A stretch of 64,000 bases of DNA from contig CAKKTI010000051.1 in assembly GCA_920105805.1 (NCBI GenBank), positions 17,435 through 81,434 of the forward strand. Direction: 5' to 3'. This document shows positions 53,637 to 64,000 of this stretch, one piece after another. Every line of letters begins with the position of its first letter. Positions within the stretch are counted from its first letter, which is position 1. The position numbers and the translations under genes were made by a program. This DNA is from Condylostoma magnum. Taxonomy: Eukaryota; Ciliophora; Heterotrichea; Heterotrichida; Condylostomatidae. The notes beneath the pieces are model-generated. The model saw only the letters and a list, made by a program, of their open reading frames with translations, had not been told where the DNA came from and searched no databases.

Positions 53637-55973
53637 ATGGATCCAGGACTCGAAGATTTTCTAGAAAGAGTTGAGGAAGTTACATAGGAAGTACAAGGAA
53701 TCATAAGTGGGAAAATTGATGTATAGAAATCCATTCAAAGGGAATAATACAAAAAAAGAAAAGAAGAAGAAAAAATAAAAGCAGAAGAATAAAAGAAACT
53801 AATGGGAAATGAGGGAAAAGGAATACATTTTGATAAATATTAAAGATACTGTGAAAAATGCTGTGTGGAGTTTGAAATTGACATAGAGAAGTGCTCAAGA
53901 TGTGGATCAGATACTATAACAAATGAGCAACGTAGAGAATACCTTACATAATAAGTAGAAAAACTGAAAAAGGAAAGAATTATAAAGTAGCAAAGGAAAG
54001 TAAGGTGGGAAAACTGGAAGAAAACTCAAGCTATGTTGTACAGAAAAACTGCTACAAACTATAAAAAGTGGGATTATTTCGAAGATGATGATGAGGAAGA
54101 AAAAGAGGAAGATTTTGTACCCCCATCTGATGATCCTAATTTTAGAGCTTTAGAACAAGACATAAAGGAAAGAGCCGAAAGGAGAAAAAGAGATAAACAA
54201 ATTGCAGAGGAATTAAAGACTCAAGGGAATCAATTCTTTTAATAGGGGAAATTCAGGAACGCCTTAAAAAAGTACGAAGAAGCTTTGTCACATAAGAAAG
54301 ATTTCTTAGTTTTATACACAAACTGTGCAATCGCTAGAATAAAGATAGAAGATTACGAAAATGCGATTTCAGATTGTGACAGGGTTCTGGAGTACTGCGA
54401 AGTGTTTGAGGACGGTTATAATAAATCTAAGTAAGTATGCTTTAAAGCTTTGACTAGAAGGGCAATGGCGCATAGAGCACTCGGAAATTTTACACAAGCA
54501 TGCAGTGATTTAGAGTAAGCATTAGACTTACAGGATAATAAGGAAGCAGAGGCATTGCTGAAACGATGCTAATAAGATTACTAAATTTCTGGAGACAGTA
54601 ACGCTAGTGTTTTAGAGTTGATTGAAAATGCAGAGTAGATTATCAAAATGTTAGAAAGTGAGGAATAGGTTGCGGAGTTTATACAGAATAATGGATACAC
54701 TAGGATTATTTAACAAATATATGAAGCAAAGGACTTAGAAGCTGTTAAAATTTTGAAGTTTTTGTGTAGTAAGTATGATCAGTATAATTATCTTGCACCA
54801 CTTGCAAAGCCTGTGTATGATAGGAGAAGAATTGGAGCATTGGTGTTACTACTGACTATATAAGAAAACTAAGAAAATACAGAGTTTTGTAAGGATTTGA
54901 TATAAATTCTTAGTTATATGGCAGAGAACACTGAAATAAGGGATGAAATTGTAACTCACTCAGGAACTACTAAAGGTACTAGATTTTGTAAGTTAGTCAT
55001 GAAAATCTTCATATAATTTGGATAAAGAGAGATTGAAGGACCAGTCATGAATATTCTAGAGTACTTATTAACACTAATGTCCAATCTTTGCTTGTCTTAA
55101 TACAAATCAGCTGTGAAATAAGACCCTAATCCTGGAAATTTCAAAGATATTACTCGGTATAACTGAGCAGAAATACACGCTATAATAATGAACTGTCTTC
55201 AATTATAATAACTACAGCATGAAGTAATTGGATACTTTTGCAATATAACAACATCAGAATAGTGCAAACAAAAGTTATTGGAAGACCCAGAAATGCTTAA
55301 TCTTACTCTACACATTTTACTAGATACTACCAATTCTTTAGTCCTAGAAAAGGGACTAGGCCTATATGTTAATCTTTTAACATCCCCTCCAGATCCTTCA
55401 AGAGAAGTATTTGATTAATCCTTCTCATTCCTTTAACGTACTTTCAGTTTTACTAAATCAACAGATCTCATAATAATCAGAAGCTTTATACTACTAACAC
55501 GATTATCTCTCAGAAGTGCAGAACATCATGAATAAATAGCAAGTGATCCTTTCATATCGGAAGCTATAATACTAGGATTGAATAAACCTGAAATCATACA
55601 CAGCAGTATTAAGATAATGGCTGCAATTATCCCTTCTAGTGCACAATTTGCAGATAAAATACCAATTGAGCCAATCTTAAATACAGCTTAGACCTGGTTT
55701 TAAGATTTTATCGATAATAATAATGGCCATGATCGATGCTCAAACTTAGCATTGTTAATAGGCAAAATAGGAGAGACTCTACAGGAGAAATAAAGCCAAT
55801 TCAAACCAATCATTGCGAAATTATTACAAATTGTTAAGGATAAACATGGACAAGCAAGAAAAAACAGTGCTGTATGTCTCGCGAAGCTTTCAAAAACTTA
55901 AGAGAATATACAAGAGTTACGGGATTTGCACGGTATTGAAGTTTTGCAAAGTATAGCTAATTATGTTATTTAG
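53637..55973 (+). CDS. TTC12: TTC12-like TPR/ARM protein (dynein assembly factor)
   Basis: 778 residues. N-terminal region with a four-cysteine knuckle (RYCEKCCVEF, CSRCGSD), an acidic patch, then the TTC12 lead-in LEQDIKERAERRKRDKQIAE and three TPRs (LKTQGNQFFQQGKFRNAL, LVLYTNCAIARIKIEDYENA, FKALTRRAMAHRALGNF). The remaining 500 residues are ARM-like repeats (MNILEYLLTLMSNLCLSQ; GLGLYVNLLTSPPD; ALLIGKIGETLQ; NSAVCLAKLSKTQENI). TTC12 acts in cytoplasmic preassembly of axonemal dyneins. The zinc knuckle is an addition I do not know from animal TTC12. Its stop TAG overlaps the P4-ATPase 3' end by 8 bp. Confidence 0.82.
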
Positions 55974-58900
55974 TTTGATTTATTTGTTCCTCTGTCATTC
56001 CTGCTATTAGTTTCATTGCTAATGTCGGTGTGAATAAGTTTTTCCATGTTGTAAATGCATAAAATGGTAGAAAAACCACTGTTGTGCACAGTCCTAACGC
56101 GGTTCAAAATGTTCCATGTGACAAGAAATCGAAGGTGTTGTAAGATAAATGGGAAATTTCTAATAAATCGTAAATAAACATAAAAATAGGGCAGTATAAA
56201 AGCACTCCTAATCCCCAAATGACTACATGCGAAATCCAAGTCCAGTATTACAATCTAAAAATTAGAATAAGATTTACAACAGCTATAACAGAAGAATACA
56301 TACACACACTTATTCCCCATAGCCCTTCTACTTATCCTGATCCATTTAATGGAGTCTTTCTATATATTTCTAAAGTAAAAGCAAAGATCAGAAAGGAGGA
56401 TATGAGCCCATATACCAGCACAATCCAAAATCTTCCAATAGTTAGAGGTTTGGACATCTTTAGCTCGTAATACAACTAAGGCCAGTACTTCTTACTAAGC
56501 GGCTCGTGGTGATAATTAACATCTTACTCTGTCAAGCTGTACATCAGTATCCCAGCCGCAGTTATAATCATGTTATATACTAGCAAGTACCAATCATCCC
56601 ATATAGTTTGTCCACTGAACCCAGATAAAAATGCATAGTAAAATTGCATGATAGTAAAAATGATATTCTTAAAGAAAAAGTATAGGATAAAGAAGCTCCC
56701 CCTGATAATATTCCATCTCCCGTGCACAAAAAAAAGGTATCTTAATTGCTTAAACTTACTAATAGCAAAATCACTACTAGCAGCTGCCTAAAATCCCTCT
56801 TTTCCGTAAAGTCCTATACCAACATGAGCAGTTTAAAGCATAGTAACATCATTTCCCCCGTCTCCTATAGCAGCAGTTGGGGAATCAGGCTTAATCTCCT
56901 ATACAAACTCAACGACTTCTGCCTTTTACTTAGGATTTGCCCTGCAGCATATAACAGAACTGCACTTCAATAAAAACTCCTTTAAAATCTCCTTTTACTC
57001 AATAGCAAAAATTAATGCATCTCCTTCAATAATAAGCGAGGCATTATTAGTACTTGGCATATTTTATTACTCTAATTTAAGTTAATCATAGACAGTTTCT
57101 TTGTCGCCTGCCTTTATTAACACTTTTTCGGTTTATTAGTTTATAAGATTACAGGAATATGCTATATTCATAGCTGTTTCTAGCTTGTCACCTGTAAGCA
57201 TTCACACTTAAATTCCAGATTTTTTGAATTCCTTGATAGCCTATGGCACTTTGTCTTATAGCTTGTCTTCTAGAGCTGTGCATCCTAAAAGACATAAGTT
57301 TTACTCTATTTCATCCGCTAATTGTTCAAGTTGATAGCTTTTGTTTTCATCAACTGACAAAAGAACCTTTTAGTAGTTGTTGTTTCATTCGTTGTATTCG
57401 TAACTTGGGATTATTTTAAAGGCAACTACTAGTGTTCTTAGGCCCTGGTATGAAAGCTAATTAAGAGCATTTGTGGTTTGGTTCTTAAATGCTTCAGATT
57501 CTAGTCTAGGGTAAATTACATCATCCGCCCCCTTTATATATAGTCTTATACTGCTATCATCGGGATCTCTTACAATAACAGACATTCTTTTTCTCTCTGA
57601 AGTGAATTCTAGTATATTCAAGATCTCAAATTCCTTTATTTCTCCTCTTATATCAGCTAAAATTGCATGGCTTAGTCTTTAAATGAAAACAAATCCTAGA
57701 TCACGGGAAGCTTCAGTTAAAGTTACTTCATCTGGGGAAGAGCCTTGATAAACTATGGACTCATAGTCATATTTAGTACTTTCACTTACATTTTCAGTAA
57801 CTATCTCATTACATAATATAATCGCCTTATAGAATTCAATAATATACTCATTTTACAAGTGCATAGTAAAATCTTCGTACTTTGTAAGTGTATTTTAAGT
57901 AGAAAATTGGTCTCTTTATAATTCTTGTTAAATATTGCTTAAAGGCTGCATTATTGGTTAATCTGAATATTTTCTTTAAATGTTAGTTTATTACGTATGC
58001 GAATCCTCATCTGAAACAAATTCTTCTATCGTAACTTCTGGTGAGTACAAGTATCCCCCTATACAGCAGCCCTTAAATTCCATTATATTCGAGGTCAAAG
58101 TGCCTGTTTTATCGCAGAAAAGATACTATATAAGTCCAAGTTCTTCCTGTATATTTAAAGCTTGTACTTTAGCAGGTAGATCTAACTCCTCTCCATATAA
58201 TTTAACATCTCATTCAATAAACCAAGACTAAACAAATCTAACCATCTCTAAACTTACCATCAGGGATATGGGAATTAAAGTGTTTAGAAGAATAAAGAAA
58301 GTTGCATAGTGAAGTGATCCTATTGCAATTACATTATCAAATTCATATTCATCCCACAAATAGCTTTAATCATCAGTTTCTGAGTAGAAATTAGCTGCCA
58401 TAGCAGCTAAAAATATGCAAATTAACGTTTAAATGATAAACTCAATCAACACAATATGGTTTAAAATCGTCTCATACCGTGATCGTTTAAAAGGAGTACT
58501 CGACTAATTCATCATTAATTTAGAAAACTATCCTGCATATATAACTACTCCAATAACTCAGTCCGTATTGCATAGATTTGAGCCTCTTAGCAACAACATT
58601 TTAGAGCTAAGATGATAATTTTCTTACTAACCAAAACTCAGAACTCCGTCAAAGTGGTTAATTCTATAATCAGGCCAATTACATTATATAACCATTTCCT
58701 CGTCACTTAATGTGATATTACCTTGATTCACAATTTGCAACGTCTGTAAAATGGCTTACTTTGTTTTTAAATTACGCTCTCCATCAAGATTTGCAGTTTG
58801 TATCTTACATGAGCCGTTAGTTTCACTGCTTGCTAGAATAAGTAAATCAGCTGGAAATTCTTAGCCTTTTTTTACCTTTAAAATATTTCCTACTTATATA

Positions 58901-59283
58901 TCCTTTCATAAAATCTCTACTCATTCTCTTCCATTCCATATACAAGCACTAGAATTGTTCACAATTTTATCATTTTTTCTTCGTTTCTAAATAAAATTTA
59001 CCCAATCTTCCAGTCCTTCCTTAAGTACAGAAACAGCTATGACAAAAATTAGAGGCATTCAAGTAGTCGCTGGGTGTAAAGGTGTTATTACCTCAAAGGA
59101 TTAAAGAACAGCAGTTATTAAGAAATAAACATTAGCCAGCTGTCTGAATTAGTAGAAGATGCTCTTTGGAAGAAAACTAGTATAAGAGTATTTAGTTGTT
59201 TTGATAAAATTAGTTGGATACTTAAATTATGAGTTTTTGTCTTACGGGTTGAGATAGATTGTATAGTTTTCTTAATTAACCAT
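55966..59283 (-). CDS. P4-type ATPase (phospholipid flippase)
   Basis: 1,105 residues, ten membrane segments, complete. P4 N-terminus [21 protein letters not shown]; actuator DGE in [16 protein letters not shown] in the M4 helix ([15 protein letters not shown]), the P4 substitute for PEGL; phosphorylation motif [11 protein letters not shown]; nucleotide domain [20 protein letters not shown] and [20 protein letters not shown]; and hinge GDGGNDV, where most members have GDGAND. The C-terminal helices ([28 protein letters not shown]) end in EQINQTK TAA. It flips aminophospholipids in plasma or endomembranes, usually with a CDC50 partner, not present here. Confidence 0.95.
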
Positions 59284-59294
59284 TTTATTAAAAG

Positions 59295-62018
59295 TTACCA
59301 ATCCTCATCGTAGATAAATCTATCCTCAAACTTATCATGATATCTTCTTACAAGTCTGATTTCAGGATAGGGGAATACTAAGTACTGTCTTATCTTGCCT
59401 TGCCTCTTTTCCAGAACATTTCGAGAATTGTTGTACATTTTCCAATCTTCAAACTGTTTTTTAATTTTCTCAAATTCCTCCATGGCACTTTGATACTGAT
59501 TATTTTTGATAGTTTGATAAATATCATCTATTTAACTTAATTATTCAAATAGGGTCTACTCTATTTATTTATCAACTTCTTCATTTTACAGTTAATCATG
59601 CTCTAAAATCTTAATGCCTTGAACTCTGTAATGAACTAAGTAATATAGAATATATCTTACTTCACTACTCCAATGAAAGAAAAGTGCACCAAAGTACTCC
59701 TTTAGGATGAAATTGTTAATTAGATATGCTCTAGATTGCCCTGTTATCATATGATAAGTATTATAAATTAATCAAAGCCCTCTAGATACATTAAACGAGT
59801 TTTCACTTTTTATTACCATTTGCATAGCCGAGTTAAACAAATTATAATCAAAAGTAGAGGGAAGACGGCCAGTGAACTAATAAAGGCTTTAAAATCACTT
59901 TTCAATAATCTATATAGACTCTTCAACAATTTCATAGTCATATACGTTAGTCTTATTCAGCAGAATTCTTAAAAACGGTGTTACTAGCTTAGAATTCAAC
60001 AACAATGCAATAGAGCAACTGATCAATGCATCAGGGTAGTACTTTATAGTTCTTTCTTTCATCTCTAGTAAAAAGGTTTTAATGATTATATAATACCCTG
60101 GGATCTAGCTCCACGGTACATCAGTTTTGACAAATCTACGAAAAATATGCATAGCCCATCGTTTTACAAATTTAAAGTAAGCATTTTTCCTTCTAGCAAT
60201 ATGCTCCTACCACTACTTATGCTGTATTCATTACTAAACAATAGATTCACTATGTGGTTAAGGCAGCTGGTTATGGAAAAACTTATCCCAACTTAAAATA
60301 GGAAGCAAATCAGTCTCAGTGTCCTATTTATCCAGATCCCCTTCAGCATTACGCCACTCAGGTATTCCATCAAATGACTTTTGCTTTAAGCATTCTAATA
60401 ACTTTTCTTTGAAACCCACAATTCTAAAATAAGCCATTGCTAGGAAAGATCCGATAAATTTGTGCACGTTTTTATGGCCTCCTCTGTAGTTCATTTTTCT
60501 AAGTGTTGTAACAAAGGCGACGTGGAGGAATTCTTGGTATCTTTGGGCAACTCGAAACTTCTCTGTACTGTTTTCTTGCACTTGAGACTAAATCATTAAG
60601 TGGCCTAAGTCAAACTCTCCTCGCTGTATTAATTTAGTTAGACATTTGTAGTAGTATGGGCGGAAATCGAATTAAATGATATCTATATGTGTTATTAAGT
60701 ACTCAGCTAGCTCTAAAATAGCGTTTTGTGTATAGACTAAGGAATTATTGTCGTTGTACAGGAAAATAGGGATTTTGCTGTCCTAAGGTTGTCGCATTAA
60801 AGTAATTATTTTCTTAATAGTTACTACATGATTATCAAACTCCTCGAAGTTTATGCCAATTTAGCTAGTGGTTAATGGACGGTGATGCTTGAACGTTTAT
60901 AGTCTTTCAATTAAAGATATTAATTGTCTTATAACCTAAGGCAGTTTTAAGTCTTTTTTAAACCAGCGGCTTTTAGGCTTATTTTCATTCGAAAGGGGAG
61001 GAGACTAGATCTTGTATCCTTGCTCCGTATTAACTCCATTTATCATCTAATACACATACGGTAAATTCTCTAACAACACTCCTCCCTTTACCTTTCCGAT
61101 CCTTCTGCCTTTGTTATACAAGATCTCTTTAAACTCTTTATAAATCACTGTGTTTCTCAAGGGATGCGTTCTTATATTATCAACCAGTGTCGGCTTACTT
61201 GATATTGAAATCAGACTTGACTCCCTATGGTATATATTGTCCTCATCTTTCTACAACAACCTTGGAAGTCCAATTCAGCACTCCCCCCTCAGCTTTCTTA
61301 TACCATGACCATGAGACCATAGCCTTACTTACAATGACCCATATCTCACTGTGTTTATAGTAGAATTTACATTTAGACGAGGAATTTCATCTTCATACTC
61401 TGAGCTCTCTTAAAAGTACCATCTAGTTGCCATTTACTACCAGGAATGTGGAGATTCTATTTTCATGTCAGATAAAAGACGTAAAGTTACGGAATAATAC
61501 TCCTCATGCTCTTCCTGTAGCTTAAATTCTATCACCTCTGGGTTGATTTTCAATTAAGTAAGCTGTTTTATATCAATGTTCAAGCTGAGTCGTCCTAATT
61601 GCTTCGAGCCTTGATTAATTGCAAAGGACTGGAATATAGGTCCCATTGCCACTTTTAAAGCATTGAGCTTGATTTCTGAGATTTGTTTTAATCGGGTTGT
61701 TGAACAAATTTAAATGATAATTTTAGTTCTCCTAAGTCTTTCAATAGAGCAGTGATAGTCAAAACTTCAGCGGGTGGGCCATTTTGTTAGTTTTGTATCA
61801 GCATTATAACTTCCTACACAGGAAGTTATCTATCTGTCTCCAAAGCTCAAAATCAGTATACAGTCGGGCTAAGTAGAAATTACGATTTAATTACCCAAAA
61901 GTTAAAATTTTGTAAAATTAACGTCAAATATTAAAGATTCCAGACCTGGAGTATCAAGAGGAGATATGCTTAGTATATTTGATCTTTTGCCTTTGTTTGG
62001 ACCGATACAACAACCCAT
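59295..62018 (-). CDS. Large protein with C2-like N-terminus and DUF1765-like C-terminus
   Basis: 907 residues from MGCCIGPNKG, whose Gly2-Cys3-Cys4 suggests myristoylation plus palmitoylation; an in-frame Met nine codons upstream (62045) would hide that site. Residues 30-350 look like beta-rich C2 domains (SISPLDTPGLESLIFDVNF; TRLKQISEIKLNALKVAMG; YGSLQVRLWSHGHGIRKLRG). Residues about 450-860 are helical and resemble by eye the DUF1765 family (FDFRPYYYKCLTKLIQRGEF; GRLPSTFDYNLFNSAMQMV; FILKEYFGALFFHWSSEVRY). The C-terminal 60 residues are a charged coil ending FIYDEDW TAA. A membrane-attached scaffold is likely; exact function unknown. It precedes the flippase by 11 bp on the same strand. 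Confidence 0.68.
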
Positions 62019-62089
62019 TTTGATATAAAATTTAAATTTTGCCATGTAAGAAAGTAGCAATAAGCTTTAAAATTCAACTAATTACCTAA

Positions 62090-64000
62090 CTAAATTCCTA
62101 AATACCTAGCCGACAATTCTTTCCCTAGACGATACTTAGTTAAGTTATCAACAGTTTCCCTATACATTCTTTTAATATCGAAATGATCATCAGAAATATT
62201 GGGCAACAAGCTGTTAATTTTTTCAATGACTACAGCTTCCTCCATATAGCTAGGTACCAAGAACGTGCAGTAACTAATAGTATAATCTCTTTCTTTAGTT
62301 GAAATTAATTCTAATACTGAATCAAAATACTTATCACAAAACTCTGCTAGTATATCTGTCTATCTGGCTCTGTTAAATCCTTGCATAGAATTTTCTTAAG
62401 AGTATCTAGACATTTCATCTCCTTTAGTCTTAAAATACTCAAACTTTTACCTTTTTACCTCAATATCAGGATAGGCAGCCTCACAGAACAACTTAGCCAA
62501 TTATCCAATATCAGAATTATCCCTTTGCAGCTCACTTTCTAATAAGCTTTAGGCTGACATATCAATCTAGGCAAATCTTCTAATAACCCCCCATCTATCA
62601 TTTTAAGATAACACGAAGTTGTTTATGCCTGTGTCATTACTTTAAACCCATTACACGGCCCTTTGAATATCGTCTTAGTGATACAAATACGGAATCACTC
62701 TTTTCTAGTAGATTAATGACTCATCTTAATTAGCTGCAGATTGCGCCTTACTTAAAACAATTTCAAAGATATCATGAGCCAATTGCTCCTTTTATTATGA
62801 CTAAGGAATATAATTGTATAAAGCATCTAATCCTTCCTCTAGAACATAATTAGCAATATTTACATCGCTTTCATTAGGTAACTACTGCTTCATTAACTCA
62901 ATATACTCAGCTGCTGATAATTTCAAATCTCTTACCATGTCCCAAAGAGCTCTCCATACAATTTACCTGGTAAGTGAGCTTTATATTCTAGTTAAACCTC
63001 CTTTAAGAGTATCTAATGAGTTTTAATCTAGCACAATCTTGCAATAATCCCAATCATCTACGTTTATAAGTACAGCACTTACGTTTTATAGGCCGTTAAA
63101 TTCAGAAAATTCAGTTATTTCTTATGGATATACTAATATTGTTTCTCTTTTCAAAGAATTACAGTCTTGGTCATACACCTCTGCTATTATTTTATGATAT
63201 CTCAGAGTTGGATGGTCTTAAGAGCAGGGAGATTGCCTTATCTTCAAACTACTCACATCCCCTTGATCATTTCTTACAATCTCAGCCTCTAGTTAATTCA
63301 GTCCTGCAGTTCTAATCCATCTATCAGCCCATTCTTATAAAGTGAACGGTAAGTCTCCTTCTTGCAATTACTCTTAAATTTTATCAATCAAATCTTGAAA
63401 AGTTGAATTAGCAAATCCGAACTGTCGCATATAGGCCTGTAAGGCTTGTCTGAATTTTAAATCTCCTACTAAGAAGTACAGTTGCTTCAGTACTGCTGAA
63501 CCTTTAGCATATGAAATTCCATCAAAATTAGTTTCTGTTTCTCCTGTGTTTTCAACTGGAGTGTATATTGGATGAGTTGTGCTAAGCTGGTCTGTTTCAT
63601 AGCCCCAGCCTTTAAGTGACAAAAACTCGTTCCATACTTAAGGAAACTTGTCACCTTAGGTACTTTCCGTATTTAAATGAGACATAAAGGTAGCAAAACT
63701 CTCATTAAGCCAAAGATCATCCCACCATTTCATAGTTACTAGATTACCAAACCACATATGGCCCATTTCATGTAGGAAAGTATCACATACTCGGCATAGC
63801 TGGATTTAACTAGGAGGGTCTTTAAAGATGTATTAGTCACGGTATGTTACACAGCCTACGTTTTCCATAGCTCCAAAATTAAACTCAGGAACAAAGACTT
63901 GATCATACTTTGAGAAAGGATAATTAACATCGAAAAATTCATTGTAGAACTTCAATCCCTTAACCGTCCATTCTAGATACCGCTCAGGCACTAAGTACTC
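62090..64000 (-). CDS. M1-family zinc aminopeptidase, N-terminus beyond window
   Basis: About 636 C-terminal residues. Exopeptidase motif GAMENVG; zinc motif [20 protein letters not shown] with the third ligand in LWLNESFA; the catalytic Tyr region [12 protein letters not shown]. After the catalytic domain come the small beta domain (LNQLEAEIV) and the C-terminal HEAT-like ERAP1_C domain ([54 protein letters not shown]). Order fits the puromycin-sensitive/ERAP type. The start and signal or N-terminal domain lie past 64000. Ends TAG after SARYLGI. Confidence 0.93.

Noticed and set aside
55970-56239. Minus-strand frame [12 protein letters not shown]
   Set aside because: Out of frame with the flippase, whose last membrane helices lie in the overlapping frame.
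58230-58262. GTAAGTTTAGAGATGG in the flippase as an intron
   Set aside because: It encodes VSLEMV of the conserved M4 region [13 protein letters not shown].
1-64000. Karyorelict-type code (TGA the only stop)
   Set aside because: uS13, p24, syntaxin, metaxin and the AGC kinase have family-typical ends at TAA/TAG without a nearby TGA, and a 15-nt intron points to heterotrichs.
1-64000. CRISPR arrays, insertion sequences, retroelements, telomeric ends
   Set aside because: No regular direct repeats with spacers, transposase or reverse-transcriptase motifs, or telomere-like repeats were seen.

Overview
The window reads as somatic (macronuclear) DNA of a heterotrich ciliate, most likely Condylostoma or a close relative. 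It is AT-rich and packed with about 50 genes, and almost every one is open only if TAA and TAG are read as glutamine and TGA as tryptophan. All three codons also end genes. LIS1 closes on TGA after its conserved WECR end and carries internal TGA where WD repeats need Trp. uS13 must close on TAG. 14-3-3 and a metaxin-like gene close on TAA. A 15-nt intron in an AGC kinase (2748-2762) and a nearly identical one in a CS-domain gene (15346-15360) are typical of heterotrichs. Because no codon is an unconditional stop, 3' ends below are judgements from family C-termini and neighbour spacing.

Left part (1-17 kb): p24 cargo receptor, syntaxin, CDGSH protein, AGC kinase, ribosomal uS13, a CFAP68-like ciliary protein, metaxin, an ATG14/UVRAG-like autophagy protein, a DI-x-GA repeat protein, a mitochondrial carrier, a SWEET sugar transporter, a CS-domain protein and PRP28/DDX23. 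Middle (17-38 kb): a carbonic-anhydrase fold without zinc ligands, an ARM+LamG protein, a cyclic-nucleotide-type K+ channel, a Mei2-type RRM protein, LIS1, a 1,444-residue membrane protein, a CAMK/SNF1-type kinase and PCF11. Right part (38-64 kb): tRNA-Ala(AGC), 14-3-3, an otubain-like pseudoenzyme with zinc fingers, a CDK9/12-type kinase, a 100-N assembly gap, a PHD+ubiquitin-like protein, CFAP96, an SK-like K+ channel, E2F, a DHHC acyltransferase, TTC12, a P4 flippase, a C2/DUF1765-like protein and a truncated M1 aminopeptidase.

The genes are unrelated housekeeping, signalling and ciliary genes; I see no operon, mobile element, CRISPR array or viral segment. What stands out is compaction. 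Neighbouring coding regions are often 2-20 bp apart, one convergent pair overlaps by 8 bp, and one divergent pair has start codons 8 bp apart. In a genome where stop codons are thought to be recognised by closeness to the mRNA 3' end, this makes transcript ends the main open question.
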